Shown here: one piece after another, positions 62,791 to 64,000 of the stretch
How the letters are laid out: each line of letters begins with the position of its first letter
Position numbering within the stretch: position 1 is the stretch's first letter
Assembly (NCBI RefSeq): GCF_012843265.1
Contig: NZ_JABAIT010000020.1
Span: forward strand, 1 to 64,000
Source of the DNA: Bacillus sp. DNRA2
Lineage (GTDB): Bacteria > Bacillota > Bacilli > Bacillales > Cytobacillaceae
DNA length: 64,000 nt
Direction: 5' to 3'
Notes under the pieces: model-generated
Database searches by the model: none
The model's input: only the letters and a program-made list of their open reading frames with translations
Told to the model about the DNA's origin: nothing
Position numbers and translations under genes: made by a program

Positions 62791-63126
62791 ATGAAACGAC
62801 TCGTCATCGCACTCATCGCTGTTCTAGTCCTGTACGCAATTTATTACGATTTGACTAAGGGGACCGTAGCTTTACCAGAAAAAACATCCGAGGAAGATGC
62901 AATCCCTGCCTCAACCTCACCAAAAATCAATATTCCATATCAAGAAAAAAAGGTAAAACCCGGAGACACCGTTCTGACTATTGTCGAAAAAACATCAGAT
63001 GGACCTCTTCCTGTTTCAATTTCAAAGGTCATTTCTGATTTTAAAAAACTAAATGACGGAATCCCACCTGAAGAAATCCAAATTGGTAAAGCCTATAAAT
63101 TTCCAACTTATCAGGAATCTGACTGA
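62791..63126 (+). CDS. yqfZ: YqfZ-type exported protein with LysM-like domain
   Basis: This 111-residue protein has an N-terminal signal anchor (about residues 3-19). The LysM-like segment is KVKPGDTVLTIVEK to IQIGKAYKFPTY. It matches YqfZ by position before ispG. A cell-wall or spore-cortex association is possible. Start ATG 62791 has GGAGAGG upstream; the longer frame to 62635 overlaps the DUF1189 gene. Confidence 0.85.
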   Translation: MKRLVIALIAVLVLYAIYYDLTKGTVALPEKTSEEDAIPASTSPKINIPYQEKKVKPGDTVLTIVEKTSDGPLPVSISKVISDFKKLNDGIPPEEIQIGKAYKFPTYQESD

Positions 63127-63237
63127 TGAGTATTTGCAAATTGTTGTCATTGATAGGCATTCATTGATACAATAATTAAGTGAACTTAACTAGAATGTTC
63201 TTATAAAACATTCAATTATTTAAAGGAGCGACCACTA

Positions 63238-64000
63238 TTGAGTGAAATAATACATCGTACAAAAACACGTCCAATTCGAGTTGGGAATTTAACGATCGGT
63301 GGCAATAATGAGCTCGTGATTCAAAGTATGACCACGACAAAAACACATGATGTTGAAGCAACTGTGGCGGAGATTAAACGGCTTGAGGAAGCAGGATGTC
63401 AAATCGTCCGCGTAGCTTGTCCTGATGAGCGTGCAGCCAATGCGATTGCAGAAATCAAAAAGCGCATTAATATCCCTTTAGTTGTTGATATCCACTTCGA
63501 TTATAAATTAGCATTAAAAGCAATTGAGGGTGGTGCGGACAAAATTCGCATTAATCCAGGTAACATTGGAAAACGCGAAAAGGTTGAGGCTGTAGTAAAA
63601 GCAGCCAAAGAACGCGGTATTCCGATTCGCATCGGTGTCAATGCCGGTTCCTTGGAAAAGCGGATATTAGATAAATACGGATATCCAACGGCAGATGGTA
63701 TGGTTGAAAGTGCACTCCATCATATCAAAATCCTGGAGGATCTTGATTTCCACGATATTATTGTTTCAATGAAGGCATCCGATGTACCTTTGGCGATTGA
63801 AGCATACGAAAAAGCTGCAAAAGCCTTTGATTATCCGCTCCATTTAGGGATTACTGAATCCGGTACATTGTTCGCTGGAACGGTAAAAAGCGCCGCCGGC
63901 TTAGGAGCAATATTAAGCAAAGGCATCGGAAATACACTAAGAATTTCTTTAAGCGCAGATCCTGTTGAGGAAGTGAAAGTGGCTCGTGAGCTATTAAAGG
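63238..64000 (+). CDS. ispG: 4-hydroxy-3-methylbut-2-enyl-diphosphate synthase IspG (partial, runs off the right edge)
   Basis: The visible 254 codons match IspG/GcpE of the MEP isoprenoid pathway: [37 protein letters not shown] and [11 protein letters not shown] are hallmark blocks. The enzyme uses a [4Fe-4S] cluster; its Cys ligands lie beyond the edge. The start is TTG 63238 with AAAGGAG about 10 nt upstream. It follows yqfZ as in Bacillus subtilis. Confidence 0.96.
   Translation, partial: MSEIIHRTKTRPIRVGNLTIGGNNELVIQSMTTTKTHDVEATVAEIKRLEEAGCQIVRVACPDERAANAIAEIKKRINIPLVVDIHFDYKLALKAIEGGADKIRINPGNIGKREKVEAVVKAAKERGIPIRIGVNAGSLEKRILDKYGYPTADGMVESALHHIKILEDLDFHDIIVSMKASDVPLAIEAYEKAAKAFDYPLHLGITESGTLFAGTVKSAAGLGAILSKGIGNTLRISLSADPVEEVKVARELLK

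Overview
The window is a low-GC Gram-positive chromosome segment from an endospore-forming member of the Bacillaceae (Bacillus sensu lato; the genus cannot be fixed from here). The evidence is strong AGGAGG-type ribosome binding sites, frequent TTG/GTG starts, spore genes (splB, a spoVAF-type gene, yqhR), a comG operon, LTA synthase, and a gene order that largely follows the Bacillus subtilis efp-yqh-comG-yqg-pst-sodA-yqf segment. It contains no rRNA, tRNA or CRISPR array.

Left edge (1-10.1 kb): the 5' end of a group II intron on the minus strand behind a terminator-like hairpin, one copy of a structured intergenic repeat, then a long minus-strand operon for System I (Ccm) cytochrome c maturation: a first protein of unknown function, CcmE, CcmF, CcmH, a CcmI-like protein, a second unknown protein, CcmA, CcmB, CcmC, CcmD and a CcmG-type thioredoxin. 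Classical Bacillus uses the ResBC system, so this looks like an accessory island. Just upstream lie a diheme cytochrome c and a PCYCGC-type lipoprotein whose reading frame is interrupted by one TGA exactly where a redox cysteine is expected. A hairpin fitting a bacterial SECIS element follows the TGA, so this is a strong selenoprotein candidate and the most interesting item in the window.

10.3-25 kb: efp, an Xaa-Pro peptidase, yqhR, yqhP, a patatin-like protein, splB, a B12-dependent ribonucleotide reductase with two upstream NrdR-like boxes, lipM, a rhodanese, a small FbpB-like protein, and gcvT-gcvPA-gcvPB under a tandem glycine riboswitch. LipM makes octanoylated GcvH, the carrier used by the glycine cleavage system.

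25-36 kb: yqhH/yqhG, yqzE, aroK, and the seven-gene comG pseudopilus operon. The natural start of comGE is separated from its prepilin cleavage site by an in-frame TGA. An HTH regulator with conserved cysteines and several yqg genes follow.

36-51 kb: yqgU, an M14 peptidase, LTA synthase, glucokinase with yqgQ, a SpoVAF-like germination protein, rhomboid protease gluP, L-lactate dehydrogenase, a DUF92 protein, a 5-formyl-THF cyclo-ligase, rpmG, and a three-gene DUF4912/glycosyltransferase/unknown operon. Two repeat families sit in this part.

51-64 kb: the phosphate operon pstS-pstC-pstA-pstB-phoU with a four-hexamer Pho box, then pbpA, an MFS transporter, sodA, an Fnr-like Crp-family regulator with a C-terminal cysteine cluster, yqgC, a DUF1189 protein, yqfZ, and ispG, which runs off the right edge.
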